Assembly: GCF_900142395.1 (NCBI RefSeq) | Contig: NZ_FRAS01000003.1 | Coordinates: 186,001-250,000 of the forward strand | From: Hymenobacter psychrotolerans DSM 18569 | GTDB lineage: Bacteria; Bacteroidota; Bacteroidia; Cytophagales; Hymenobacteraceae | Length of the DNA stretch: 64,000 nt | Direction: 5' to 3' | Part shown: one piece after another, positions 1 to 8,603 of the stretch | Layout: every line of letters starts with the position of its first letter | Position numbering within the stretch: the stretch's first letter is position 1 | Position numbers and translations under genes: made by a program | The notes under the pieces: model-generated | Told to the model about the DNA's origin: nothing | Databases searched by the model: none | What the model saw: only the letters and a program-made list of their open reading frames with translations

Positions 1-1
1 C

Positions 2-88
2 GACGCTGGTCTGGGCCTGGGGCTGGTAGCGCTGGGCGTGCCGGTGTACTACCTGTTCGGCAAGCGTTTCGGCAGCAAGCAGGAATAA
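2..88 (+). CDS. C-terminal end of a membrane transporter (possibly APC amino acid permease), partial
   Basis: The window opens inside this gene. Only the last 28 residues are visible, ending in a TAA stop at 86-88. The tail reads as a hydrophobic helix (ALGVPVYYLF) followed by a short basic end (GKRFGSKQE). From memory of the family, this resembles the last membrane helix and cytoplasmic tail of APC-type amino acid permeases, but so short a piece cannot prove it. A strong bidirectional terminator follows. Confidence 0.45.
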   Translation, partial: DAGLGLGLVALGVPVYYLFGKRFGSKQE

Positions 89-116
89 GCGGCTAAGGCT
101 CAGTCAGGGCTTAATG

Positions 117-153
117 AAAAAGGCGGCTCCGGGTATCCGGAGCCGCCTTTTTT
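117..153. terminator. Bidirectional intrinsic terminator
   Basis: A 12-13 bp perfect GC-rich stem (AGGCGGCTCCGG paired with CCGGAGCCGCCT) closes on a four-base loop. It has an A-run on the left and a T-run on the right, so it can end transcription from the transporter on the plus strand and from the convergent gene on the minus strand. Confidence 0.85.
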
Positions 154-174
154 GTAAAACTGCTGTGCTGCTTG

Positions 175-873
175 CTAGCGGCGGCGGCGCTTGCCGCCCT
201 CGGCGGGCAGCAGCGTAACATTAACGGGCTGCGAGCCACGCGTGCGTACTTCCTGGTCCTGGTAGCCGCCGTAGCCGTACACCAGCGCGTTTTCGCCGGT
301 CGGGACTTCCAGCGTGTAATTGCCGTTGGCATCGGTGCCGGTGCCTTTGCGCGAGCCTTTCACCAGCACGGTAGCACCCGCCAGCGGCCGGCCGTTTTCG
401 TCCAGAATCCGGCCCGAAAGCGTGATGTTGGCCGGGGCCGCCGGAGCTTCCGGAGCCGCGGCAGCAGCCTCCTCTACTACCGGCTCTGCCGATGCCGTAA
501 GTGACTCGATGGCGCTGCGGGTGGCCAGCTTGCCATCGACGGACGCACGAACAACCGGCTTGCTGGCCTTTTCAGCGGTGGGCTTGGCGGTTTTTTTCTC
601 GGTAGTGGCCACCGGCGCGGCAGCGGCAGCTTCCTCGACGGGGCGGCTGCCCGTCACGCTGGCCTCGCCCAGCATAACGGAAGGCATTACGTACGTGATA
701 ACGCGCCGCCCGCCCGAGCCCGGCAGAAACATATAGCCCACAATAGCCAGTAGCAGCAGGGCTCCTACTACAATAGCCAGCCGGCTATTGCCGGACGAGA
801 GTGAATCCTCTTCGTGCAACAACGCCTCGTTGTCGTTTGCTTCGGGTTCAGGGTGAGTATATTTTGAAGGCAT
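175..873 (-). CDS. Membrane-anchored protein with carboxypeptidase-regulatory-like domain
   Basis: A 232-residue protein. Residues 1-31 are acidic and hydrophilic, 32-50 form one membrane helix, about 60-147 are an Ala/Pro/Glu-rich linker, and about 149-225 match the CarboxypepD_reg-like beta-sandwich (SGRILDENGRPLAGATV, then GTGTDANGNYTLEVP). The tail is basic (GGKRRRR). This beta-sandwich is common in Bacteroidota surface proteins, including the start of SusC-like receptors, but here it stands alone on a single-pass anchor, probably facing the periplasm. The ATG at 873 was chosen because the upstream extension to 945 has no membrane or domain features. Function unknown. Confidence 0.75.
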   Translation of the reverse strand: MPSKYTHPEPEANDNEALLHEEDSLSSGNSRLAIVVGALLLLAIVGYMFLPGSGGRRVITYVMPSVMLGEASVTGSRPVEEAAAAAPVATTEKKTAKPTAEKASKPVVRASVDGKLATRSAIESLTASAEPVVEEAAAAAPEAPAAPANITLSGRILDENGRPLAGATVLVKGSRKGTGTDANGNYTLEVPTGENALVYGYGGYQDQEVRTRGSQPVNVTLLPAEGGKRRRR

Positions 874-1095
874 GCGGTAAAAAGAAGAGGTGGGAGAATG
901 AGTGGAACGACCCCGGAGTGAGCAGCAGGATTGGACAATATGCACGTCCGGCAGCAGCCAGGCTCAATATGGGTTGCTAAAGATATAGGATTAGTCCCAT
1001 TCCATCCTAATTATCCAGCCTCTAACCTCATCTGTTGCTGCTGGTTGAGTTTTGCATCAACTACGGGCCCTTCTCCGGCCCCTCAACAAACAAAA

Positions 1096-1121
1096 AGCCC
1101 CGCTTCAGCTGAAGCGGGGCT
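1096..1121 (-). terminator. Intrinsic terminator after the acidic hydrophilic protein gene
   Basis: A perfect 26-bp palindrome (AGCCCCGCTTCAG and its complement). Read on the minus strand it is followed by TTTTTG. It lies 25 bases past the stop of the gene at 1146-1559. Confidence 0.75.
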
Positions 1122-1145
1122 GGCAATGCGGGTGCGGGTGCGGCA

Positions 1146-1559
1146 CTAGTCCTGCACCGGGCGGGCGGGGCCACTGGGGGCATCTTCGCCGAATTTCTGC
1201 TCCCGGGTGCGGAGCTGGTGGTCCAGCTCTACGCTGCCCTCCGTCTCGAAGCCCGGGCCCTGCGACTGCTCGCCGGCGTCGTGGTGCTCGTTGGCACCGT
1301 AAGGTTCGGTGTCGCTGCCCCCGATGTGCAGGTTTTCGAGCTGGTCTTTCTGGTCGCTGCGCTGGGTGTAGCCGCCGGGGCCCTGGTTGCGGTGGGCGGT
1401 GGCATCGTCGGAGCTTTTCCCGTTGCTCTGGTCTGCTTTGAAGTCCTTCTCTTTCTCCAGCTGCTCGTTGTAGGCAGCCGGTTTGTCGTCGAGGACCTTG
1501 CTGTTTTCCTTGTCTTTATCGTTGAGGTCGTCTTTACCGAACAGGTTATCAAGTATCAT
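1146..1559 (-). CDS. Hypothetical acidic, disordered hydrophilic protein
   Basis: This 137-residue protein is rich in Asp, Glu, Lys, Gln and Gly, with no hydrophobic core, membrane helix or cysteine. It begins MILDNLFGKDDLNDKDKEN and continues through low-complexity stretches such as EQSQGPGFETEG. Such composition suggests an intrinsically disordered, perhaps stress-related or hydrophilin-like protein; that is inference from composition only. It is monocistronic: an ATG start at 1559, its own terminator downstream, and a divergent neighbour upstream. No family recognised. Confidence 0.65.
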   Translation of the reverse strand: MILDNLFGKDDLNDKDKENSKVLDDKPAAYNEQLEKEKDFKADQSNGKSSDDATAHRNQGPGGYTQRSDQKDQLENLHIGGSDTEPYGANEHHDAGEQSQGPGFETEGSVELDHQLRTREQKFGEDAPSGPARPVQD

Positions 1560-1790
1560 GGCCGTGAGAATTAAAGGTGATGCAGGTTGCCTTTCTGCTT
1601 ACGGTCAGACCGAAGCGGGGTTGTGCCACGCCTTCGGGGCGCCTTGCCCGGCCACCTGCCCTAACCTGCCGCCCGGCTGCCGGCGTATGAGGAGGCCGCC
1701 AGGCAGTGCCCGAACCGGCGCGGCATTTTCTGCTCACCTTTGCAACGTTTGCCCGCCGGCCGGGTTTTGTCTGCTCTGCTTCTCTCTGCT

Positions 1791-3095
1791 ATGCATCTGG
1801 TTATTATCGGCAATGGTATTACGGGCGTCAGCTGCGCGCTGGCCGTGCGCCGCCTGCGCCCCAAGGCCCGCATCACGCTGGTATCCGACGAGACGCCGCA
1901 CCACTATTCCCGCACGGCCCTGATGTACGTGTACATGGGCCACCTGCGCCCCCAGGACATCAAGCCCTATGGCGACTGGTTCTGGCCCGAAAACCGCCTG
2001 GAGCTGGTGCACGCTACCGCCACGGCCCTCGACACGGCCCGCAAAACAGTAGCTCTGAGCAACGGCCCGCACCTCGCCTACGACCAGCTGCTGCTGGCTA
2101 CCGGCTCCGTCAGCCGCACTTTCGACTGGCCCGGCCAGCACCTGACCGGCGTGCAAAGCCTGTATTCCCTCCCCGACCTGGAGCAGATGCACCGCCATAC
2201 GCACGGTATTAGGCACGCCGTAGTGGTGGGCGGCGGCCTGATTGGGATTGAGCTGGCCGAAATGCTGCACTCCCGTGGCATTGCCGTAACGATGCTCGTG
2301 CGCGACGCCCACTACTGGGGCGCCGTGCTACCGCCGGCAGAAGCCGAACTAGTAGATCTGCAGCTGCGGCAGCACCAGATTGAGGTACGTTACCGCACCG
2401 GCCTGGCCGAAATAGTAGGCGACGCTGATGGCCGCGTGCGGGCCGTACGCACCAGCACCGGCGAGGAAATCGAGTGCCAGTGGGTGGGGCTGGCTACCGG
2501 CGTCGCGCCCAACCTGGGCCTGGCCGCCACCTGCCCTGCCCTTGCAACCGACCGGGGCATTCTGGTAGACGAGTACCTGCAAACCAGCGCGCCCGACGTG
2601 TATGCCGCCGGCGACTGTGCCCAACTCCGGCAGCCAGCCGCTGGCGAAGTGCCCATCGAGCAGCTCTGGTACACGGGCCGGATGCAGGGCGAAACGGTGG
2701 CCCATACCATCTGCGGGCAGCCCACCCGCTACCGCCGCGGGCCGTGGTTCAACTCGGCCAAGTTCTTTCAGCTTGAGTACCAGACCTACGGCCGCGTGCC
2801 CGCCATACTGGAGCTTGGGGAGGAGTCGTGCTACTGGCAGCACCCCAATGCCCGGCAGGCCCTGCGCATCAATTTCCGGCCCGCGCAGAACCACGCCGTG
2901 ACGGGTGTGAATGCCATGGGCATCCGGCAGCGCCACGAGGTATGGGAAGGCTGGCTGCGGACCGGCACCCCGGTGCAGGAAGTGTTGCGCCAGCTGGGCA
3001 AAGCCAACTTCGACCCCGAATTTTTCCGCCGCCACGAGGCCGATATTATCCGCTCCTTCACGCAGCAGCTCGCGGCCCTCCGCACAACGCACTGA
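1791..3095 (+). CDS. FAD/NAD(P)-dependent oxidoreductase (nitrite-reductase/rubredoxin-reductase-like)
   Basis: A 434-residue flavoprotein of the pyridine nucleotide-disulfide oxidoreductase class. An FAD-binding GNGITG lies at residues 7-12, a second Rossmann GGGLIG for NAD(P) at 147-152, and the FAD-closing motif AAGDC at 272-276. It lacks the CxxxxC redox disulfide, so it fits the family passing electrons from NAD(P)H to a ferredoxin-like partner. The ATG at 1791 places the glycine motif at the very N-terminus; the extension to 1740 is rejected. The two downstream co-directional genes (small membrane protein, polyferredoxin) suggest electrons pass from this cytoplasmic enzyme to the membrane complex. 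Confidence 0.88.
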   Translation: MHLVIIGNGITGVSCALAVRRLRPKARITLVSDETPHHYSRTALMYVYMGHLRPQDIKPYGDWFWPENRLELVHATATALDTARKTVALSNGPHLAYDQLLLATGSVSRTFDWPGQHLTGVQSLYSLPDLEQMHRHTHGIRHAVVVGGGLIGIELAEMLHSRGIAVTMLVRDAHYWGAVLPPAEAELVDLQLRQHQIEVRYRTGLAEIVGDADGRVRAVRTSTGEEIECQWVGLATGVAPNLGLAATCPALATDRGILVDEYLQTSAPDVYAAGDCAQLRQPAAGEVPIEQLWYTGRMQGETVAHTICGQPTRYRRGPWFNSAKFFQLEYQTYGRVPAILELGEESCYWQHPNARQALRINFRPAQNHAVTGVNAMGIRQRHEVWEGWLRTGTPVQEVLRQLGKANFDPEFFRRHEADIIRSFTQQLAALRTTH

Positions 3096-3194
3096 AACCC
3101 TTGGCGCCTCTGCGCTGCATTACAGGCAGCTAACCGGCTGTTGCGGCCCGCTGCCTTTCTGCCGATTCCTTCGTACTTCATCATTCCTACTCCC

Positions 3195-3425
3195 GTGGAT
3201 TTCTCCAAACTCTACCGCCCCAGCGCCCTCAACAGCTTCCAGTTCATTGCCGTGACGGGCCTGATTATGAGTGCCGGCGCCCACCTGATTCTGCACTTCT
3301 TTGCCAACCGCACACTGCCGGGCTACAACTGGCTTTATGTGTGCTGGGCGGCGCTGTACGTGGTTGGCTCTCTGATGAACCTGTTCGGAAAGCCGGATGA
3401 AGGCCACCATCACCACCATCATTAA
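3195..3425 (+). CDS. Small two-helix membrane protein with natural C-terminal hexahistidine
   Basis: A 76-residue protein starting at GTG (VDFSKLYRPS). It has two predicted membrane helices (about 15-36 and 43-64) and ends KPDEG followed by six histidines and a stop. His30 and His34 lie within helix 1, spaced as possible metal or haem ligands. No ATG exists in this frame near the start, and a TTG at 3141 would only add an unlikely extension. It sits between the FAD oxidoreductase and the polyferredoxin, which suggests a subunit or maturation factor of the same redox complex. The His tail may bind a metal ion; this is inference. Confidence 0.75.
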   Translation: MDFSKLYRPSALNSFQFIAVTGLIMSAGAHLILHFFANRTLPGYNWLYVCWAALYVVGSLMNLFGKPDEGHHHHHH

Positions 3426-3515
3426 TCCGGCTTGCCGCGTTTTCTCCAGTGCCTGCTGCGGTTCCTGATCAAACCGTAGAAAAAGCAGTTTTGGGCAGTT
3501 GCTGTTACACAACCT

Positions 3516-4895
3516 ATGGATTTTTCCTCCGACCTGACCCTGTCCCGCCCACCGGTTCCCGAAACCTCGGCCACCGAAAAGACACTGCTTACGGCCGTGG
3601 GGCTAGGGCTGCTGGCGCTGCTGACCGTGGCCTTCGACGCCGACGCCGGCCGGGCCCGCCTGAGCTTCTGGCTGGGGCTGCTGCTGCTAAGTGGCGGCAC
3701 GCTGGGCTGGGCCTGGTACAAGTTTGGGCGCCAGCCGGCCGGGGTGCAGCACAACAACCTGTGGCTGCGCGGCAGCACCAGCCGCGGGTCCGTGGCCTGG
3801 CTGACGGCTGTGGTCCTCACCGGGTTCTACGTGGTGCTCTACTGGTTCAGCAACGACGATGGGCAGGGCAATTTCGGCCCGCTCAATCAGCTGGTGCACG
3901 CCCTCGAACCGGCCAGCCAGGCCCTGCGCCACCGCCCCTCCGACCAGTGGTTTCTCTATGGCACGTTCTACACGCTGGCCGTGCTGGTGATGGGCGGCCG
4001 GGCGCTGTGGAAGTATCGCCACTCGCCGTATCAGCGCATCCGCACGGTGTCGGTAATGTTCTTTCAGCTCGGGGTTGCGTTTTTGCTACCGGGGCTGCTG
4101 CTGGCGTTTCAGAAGCCCGAATACTACTTCTCCTACTTCTGGCCGCTAAAATACGAGTACCTGTTTCCGGGCACCGTAGACTACCTATTGAAGGACGGCG
4201 GGCCGGGCCTGGGTGTGTTTCTGGTGTTCTGGAGCGCCGTTATGTCGCTGGTAGCCACGCCGGTACTCACTTACTTCTTCGGAAAGCGCTGGTACTGCTC
4301 GTGGGTGTGCGGCTGCGGTGGCCTGGCCGAAACCGCAGGCGACCCATACCGCCACCTCTCCGACAAAAGCCGCACGGCCTGGCGCTGGGAAGTGCGCATC
4401 ATCTACCCCATTCTGGCTTTCATTGTGCTGCTCACGGCGCTGCTGTGGCTGGGGGCTTCGGGGGCCGTGCCGGCCCTGCAGCCCATCACAGAGCCATTGG
4501 CGAAGGCCTATGGCTTTGCTATCGGGGCGGTGTTTTCGGGCGTAGTTGGGGTGGGCTTCTACCCGCTGATGGGTAACCGGGTGTGGTGCCGCTTCGGGTG
4601 CCCGATGGCGGCCTATCTGGGGCTGCTGCAGAAACACTTTTCGCGGTTCCGCATCAGCACCAACGGCGGGCAGTGCATTAGCTGCGGCAACTGCTCCAAC
4701 GTCTGCGAAATGGGCATCGACGTAAAGCAATACGCGCAGCGCGGTGAGCCCATCATCCGGGCTTCCTGCGTGGGCTGCGGGCTGTGCTCCACGGCCTGCC
4801 CGCGCGGCGTGCTCAACCTCGAAAATGGTCCGCGCGAAGGCCGCTACCAGGTCAGTCAGCTGATTCACGCCGACTCGCTACGGATTCTGAACTAG
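3516..4895 (+). CDS. Membrane polyferredoxin (NapH/NosR/CcoG-like 4Fe-4S protein)
   Basis: A 459-residue protein with several membrane helices between residues 25 and 350 and two ferredoxin-type 4Fe-4S sites at the C-terminus: C387-C390-C393-C397 and C418-C421-C424-C428. Two further cysteine motifs follow membrane helices (CSWVCGCGG at 261-269 and CRFGCP at 358-363), the signature of NapH, NosR/NirI and CcoG proteins. These carry electrons between the quinone pool or cytoplasmic donors and periplasmic acceptors. With the FAD oxidoreductase and the His-tailed membrane protein upstream it forms a likely three-gene redox operon. The terminal acceptor is not encoded nearby. Confidence 0.88.
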   Translation: MDFSSDLTLSRPPVPETSATEKTLLTAVGLGLLALLTVAFDADAGRARLSFWLGLLLLSGGTLGWAWYKFGRQPAGVQHNNLWLRGSTSRGSVAWLTAVVLTGFYVVLYWFSNDDGQGNFGPLNQLVHALEPASQALRHRPSDQWFLYGTFYTLAVLVMGGRALWKYRHSPYQRIRTVSVMFFQLGVAFLLPGLLLAFQKPEYYFSYFWPLKYEYLFPGTVDYLLKDGGPGLGVFLVFWSAVMSLVATPVLTYFFGKRWYCSWVCGCGGLAETAGDPYRHLSDKSRTAWRWEVRIIYPILAFIVLLTALLWLGASGAVPALQPITEPLAKAYGFAIGAVFSGVVGVGFYPLMGNRVWCRFGCPMAAYLGLLQKHFSRFRISTNGGQCISCGNCSNVCEMGIDVKQYAQRGEPIIRASCVGCGLCSTACPRGVLNLENGPREGRYQVSQLIHADSLRILN

Positions 4896-4945
4896 TCAGT
4901 GACGCTCTTATTTTATCAGTATAATTCCCTGAATATCTACTACAA

Positions 4946-5815
4946 CTACCGCTTGAAGTCGAGCAGGCCTTTAGGCTCCAGCCACGGTGTGAGCGTTGCG
5001 TAGCTGAACAGGTAGTCGGTTTCCGGCTGCAGCGCCTCCAGCACGTGCGGGAAGCCAAAATCGTAGTAGAGCGTGAGGCCGAAGGACGTGAGGGCGAAGT
5101 CGTAGAAGCGCGGGTCGTCGCCGTCGAGCTGGGCCGTGCGGGTGCTGTCGTTCCAGTGGAGGCGGCGCTTCACTTCGGCCAGCATAGGCGCGTCTAGCTG
5201 CGCGTATTCGGCGGGCAGCTTGCTGATGTGGTCGGCCACGCGGCGGTTAATGGACTCCTGCCAGCGCTGGCGCAGCGCCAGCGTATCGGCCAGCAGGTCG
5301 CGCACTTCCAGCAGGCGGCCGGTCCGCAGCTCAAACGTGGCATGGCGCGTCACGGAAGAAGCATAGTTTCCCAGGAAGTTTGAGGTCAGCTCCACCGACA
5401 GCAGGCCCCGTTCGTTGTAGAGCACCTCGTAGCGGCACCCGATAAAGCCCTTCCGGTCCCGCTCGGCGTACTCGGCCAGCGCCTGCTGAATGCCGGTGAG
5501 GGCTGTCAGGGGCAGCGGCACCACCTGCAGGTCTTCGCCCAGGGCTGCATCCACCAGTTCGGTGTTGATGCGGGCCGCCACTGCTGCATCGGGCAGCTGC
5601 ACCTGCGGCACCGTGAAGCGCCCTTCCAGCGTGTCACCTACGCTCAGGATGGTGGCCTGCGTAACGGCCGGAACTGTAGCTTTAGCCTTGGCCGGCTTGG
5701 GCCGCGCCGCAGCCTTGCGGGGAGCTGCTTTGGCAGGCGCCGGGCGCTGTGCGTGCACGGTAATAGAACTCAGAAGAAGCACCGGCAGCAGCCAGCGCAG
5801 GGAAAGGGCACGCAT
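4946..5815 (-). CDS. Secreted hypothetical protein, possibly DUF3298-like
   Basis: A 289-residue protein with a signal peptide (MRALSLRWLLPVLLLSSITVHAQ, cleaved near residue 23), then an Ala/Lys/Pro-rich stretch (about 24-50) and a globular domain. The phrases FELRTGRLLEVRDLL and YDFALTSFGLTLYYDF recall the DUF3298/RsiV C-terminal fold, where proteins bind ligands outside the membrane; I infer this from pattern only. The ATG at 5815 puts the signal peptide directly at the start. A TAAGTTTG-type -7 element lies 23 bases upstream. Confidence 0.65.
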   Translation of the reverse strand: MRALSLRWLLPVLLLSSITVHAQRPAPAKAAPRKAAARPKPAKAKATVPAVTQATILSVGDTLEGRFTVPQVQLPDAAVAARINTELVDAALGEDLQVVPLPLTALTGIQQALAEYAERDRKGFIGCRYEVLYNERGLLSVELTSNFLGNYASSVTRHATFELRTGRLLEVRDLLADTLALRQRWQESINRRVADHISKLPAEYAQLDAPMLAEVKRRLHWNDSTRTAQLDGDDPRFYDFALTSFGLTLYYDFGFPHVLEALQPETDYLFSYATLTPWLEPKGLLDFKR

Positions 5816-5837
5816 ACGAAACAACGGAAAAGGCCCG

Positions 5838-5845
5838 CAAACTTA
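5838..5845 (-). promoter_or_regulatory. Bacteroidota-type -7 promoter element (TAAGTTTG)
   Basis: On the minus strand this reads TAAGTTTG, a full match to TAnnTTTG, placed 23 bases before the ATG of the secreted protein gene at 4946-5815. No clear -33 TTTG box is seen. Confidence 0.45.
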
Positions 5846-5899
5846 CGGCTGAGTTTTCATTCGCGCACTGCGCAGGCCTGCTGCCACGCCGCCCCGGCT

Positions 5900-6892
5900 C
5901 TACTGCAGGAAGGCCAGCAGCGCCTTCCGGAACTCGGCCGGCGCCTCTAGGTGCGGTATGTGCCCCACGCCGGCCAGCGGAACCAGTTTGGCTCCTTTTA
6001 TCTGCGCGGCGGTGCGGCGCCCCAGCTCCGGATACTGGCCCATAGAGGCCAGCACTTTCGGGTCTTTGATGAGGCCTTTGCCCACTACCGTGCGGTCGTC
6101 CTGCCCGATGATGAGCAGCGTGGGCGCCTGCACCCGGCTGAACTCGTAACTCACGGGCTGCTGATAAATCATGTCGAAGGTGAGGGCATTGGCGCGGGCC
6201 ACTTTCGGGAAATCGGGGTGGCGGGTCTGGGCGGCCAAGGGCAGCAGCCATTCATCATGGGCCTTGGGGTAGCCGTGCGGGTAATAGGTGGCGTGGTATT
6301 TCCGGATGCTGGCCTCGGTGCTTTTGCGCTCCGTCGCTTCGGCCTGGTCTACGCTCTGAAACGGCACGCCCACGCGGTAATCCTCCAGCCCGATGGGGTT
6401 TTCGAGTACCAGCTTCTCGGTGGCTTCGGGGTAGAGCAGCGCGAAGCGGGTGGCCAGCATGCCGCCCATGCTATGCCCCACGATGGTAGCCTGTTTTACG
6501 TCCAGCGTATCGAGCAGGCGTTTGGTGTTGCGGGCCAGTTGGTGAAAGGAATAATGCAGATCCGGCTTATCGGACTTGCCGAAGCCAATCTGGTCGGGCA
6601 CCACTACCCGGAAACCGGCCGCCGTAAGGGCTTTGATGGTCTCACGCCAGTACGCCCCGAAGAAGTTTTTGCCGTGCAGCAGCACCACGGTGCGGCCGTT
6701 GGCCCTGGCAGCGGCCGGCACGTCCATGTACGCCATGCGCAGCTCCTGGTCTTCCAGCTTCAAAGGCAGCTGCCGCACCGGAAATGGGTAGTTGTAGCCG
6801 TCGAGAGTGGCGTTCAGCGAGTTGGGCGCGGTTTGGGCGAAGCCGGGATGCATGAGCAGCACTAGGCTCAGCAGCAGAAGCAAGCGGGACAT
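5900..6892 (-). CDS. Secreted alpha/beta hydrolase
   Basis: A 330-residue alpha/beta hydrolase with a signal peptide (residues 1-20, ending FAQ). The oxyanion-side LLHGKNF is at 71-77, the nucleophile elbow GHSMGG puts Ser141 at the active site, Asp265 or Asp266 (GQDDRTV) is the acid, and His311 (GVGHIPHLEAP) is the base. The triad is complete and the length normal. Substrate cannot be read from sequence; the family includes esterases, lactonases and C-C bond hydrolases. Probably a stand-alone gene. Confidence 0.85.
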   Translation of the reverse strand: MSRLLLLLSLVLLMHPGFAQTAPNSLNATLDGYNYPFPVRQLPLKLEDQELRMAYMDVPAAARANGRTVVLLHGKNFFGAYWRETIKALTAAGFRVVVPDQIGFGKSDKPDLHYSFHQLARNTKRLLDTLDVKQATIVGHSMGGMLATRFALLYPEATEKLVLENPIGLEDYRVGVPFQSVDQAEATERKSTEASIRKYHATYYPHGYPKAHDEWLLPLAAQTRHPDFPKVARANALTFDMIYQQPVSYEFSRVQAPTLLIIGQDDRTVVGKGLIKDPKVLASMGQYPELGRRTAAQIKGAKLVPLAGVGHIPHLEAPAEFRKALLAFLQ

Positions 6893-6969
6893 AGAAGATA
6901 GGTTGAGGAATAAACCTGTACGGAAAACAGGATATTTGTAGCTACAAGCGGAATCCTGGCACCGTAAGC

Positions 6970-7509
6970 TCAGCCGCCTTTGCGGTCTGCATTCTGCTTG
7001 AGCAGCAGTTCAATCGTGCGCGTATCTTCGTCGCTCCAGACGACAGTTCGCACTTCATCGAGGCCCAACACCGTATGCCCGTCGGCCTCACCATACTGGG
7101 TATACACTTCTACCAGCAGCTCATCCTCCGTCAGACGCACGATATAGCCATATATGTCATGCTCGCCGTGGGTTTCAAGCAGCACCAGTTGCCGTACATC
7201 CTGTGCCTTTTGCAGGAGCACCGGCACCGTCAGATACTGTGCATCAAGCCCATCGGGGGCGGCTGGCAAACCATACACCGTTTCGGGGTTATGTTCTTTG
7301 AACTCTATCAGCCGCATGTATTTGTCGTCGAAGTGCACCTTCGAAACAGAATCGAGGCTGATGGTGCGCACTCCGGTTAGCAGTCCTTGCCGCGTGATGG
7401 TGCGCAGCAGCAGCAACTCCGGGTTGAAGCTGAGCACATACCCCAAAAACATAGAGCTGCCCGACTGAAGCGCCACAATGCGCCGGCTGCGCTGGGCACG
7501 CTGCAGCAT
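6970..7509 (-). CDS. Hypothetical protein
   Basis: A 179-residue protein of beta-rich character with no membrane segment. It repeats the idea of a short barrel twice (LLLRTITRQGLLTGVRTISLD, then YGYIVRLTEDELLVEVYTQ), which could be two Sm-like or SH3-like barrels; this is speculative. The ATG at 7509 (MLQRAQRSRR) was preferred, since the open frame upstream to 7653 has a composition unlike a coding sequence. No family recognised and no operon partner. Confidence 0.5.
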   Translation of the reverse strand: MLQRAQRSRRIVALQSGSSMFLGYVLSFNPELLLLRTITRQGLLTGVRTISLDSVSKVHFDDKYMRLIEFKEHNPETVYGLPAAPDGLDAQYLTVPVLLQKAQDVRQLVLLETHGEHDIYGYIVRLTEDELLVEVYTQYGEADGHTVLGLDEVRTVVWSDEDTRTIELLLKQNADRKGG

Positions 7510-7793
7510 ATCTGCCAATAATGCTCCCGTAACTCGTCTAATGAATGCCCAAAGATAGCCGTTAAGCAGAACGCAGCCAGCATGGAAACAGTCCACACCG
7601 TTCCGCATTGAAACTTCTCGTACTAGCTTCTGTAGCTGCCTATGTACACGCAACAGGAAACCAACGCCTATAAGTTGTTAGAAAACCCTAATGCAGATGA
7701 ACGTGGCATCGGCAACCCGACACAACCGTGCATCTTTGTAGCTAATGGTTCTTCTTTGCCCTCCAACGCAGGCGGCTGCGTGCCGCACCTGCC

Positions 7794-8483
7794 ATGCTGA
7801 TTGACGTTATTATCCCTGCCTTCAACGAGGAGCAGTCTATTGCCAAAGTGCTGGCTGAAATTCCGGCCGGACTGGTGCGCGAAGTCATTGTGGTGGACAA
7901 CAACTCCACGGACCGCACCGGCGAAGTAGCGCGGGCGGCCGGCGCCACGGTGCTGCGCGAGCCCCGCCCCGGCTACGGCCACGCCTGCCTAGCCGGTATG
8001 GCGCATAGCTTCGCCCGGCCCGCCGCCGAGCAGGCTGATATCATCGTGTTTCTGGACGGCGACTATTCCGACTACCCCGAGGAAATGCCGCTGCTGCTGT
8101 CACCCATTCTGCGCGGCGAGGCCGACATGGTTATTGGCTCGCGGGCCCTGGGCCAGCGCGAAGCCGGCTCCATGATGCCCCAGCAGATTTTCGGCAACTG
8201 GCTGGCTACTACCCTGCTGCGGCGCCTCTACGGTGCGCACTTCACCGACCTGGGCCCGTTCCGGGCAATCCGGCGGGAAGCCCTGCAACGTATTGGCATG
8301 GCCGACACCACGTACGGCTGGACGGTGGAAATGCAACTCAAAGCCGCTAAGCTGAAACTGCGCAATACTGAGGTGCCGGTGCGCTACCGCCGCCGCATCG
8401 GAACCAGCAAGGTATCGGGCACGGTGCGCGGCACACTGGGCGCGGGCTACAAGATTCTGTGGACCATTTTCCGCTATCTGTAG
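7794..8483 (+). CDS. Glycosyltransferase family 2 (polyprenyl-phosphate sugar synthase-like)
   Basis: A 229-residue GT2 enzyme without membrane helices. The N-terminus VIIPAFNEEQSI and VVDNNSTDRTGEVA form the nucleotide-binding core, and the metal-binding DGD motif lies at Asp88-Asp90 (FLDGDYSDYP). This layout matches DPM1-like synthases that move a sugar from a nucleotide donor to a lipid phosphate on the cytoplasmic face. Two more glycosyltransferase genes follow on the same strand, the last with a GT-C look, so this enzyme may make the lipid-linked donor used by the third. That pathway link is inference. Confidence 0.88.
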   Translation: MLIDVIIPAFNEEQSIAKVLAEIPAGLVREVIVVDNNSTDRTGEVARAAGATVLREPRPGYGHACLAGMAHSFARPAAEQADIIVFLDGDYSDYPEEMPLLLSPILRGEADMVIGSRALGQREAGSMMPQQIFGNWLATTLLRRLYGAHFTDLGPFRAIRREALQRIGMADTTYGWTVEMQLKAAKLKLRNTEVPVRYRRRIGTSKVSGTVRGTLGAGYKILWTIFRYL

Positions 8484-8603
8484 AGGCGCCTTGATCAGAG
8501 AGCGGGCACCGGCGCAGCCCTTATTTTTGCCTGCTCACTTTCTCCTGATTCGCACGCTCACTACGCCCCCTACGCGGGCCCAGCATCTTCTCACGCTCCC
8601 TGA

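Noticed and set aside
3408..3425. The C-terminal hexahistidine as a cloning artefact
   Set aside because: It is followed by normal chromosomal sequence and the next operon gene, with no vector sequence.
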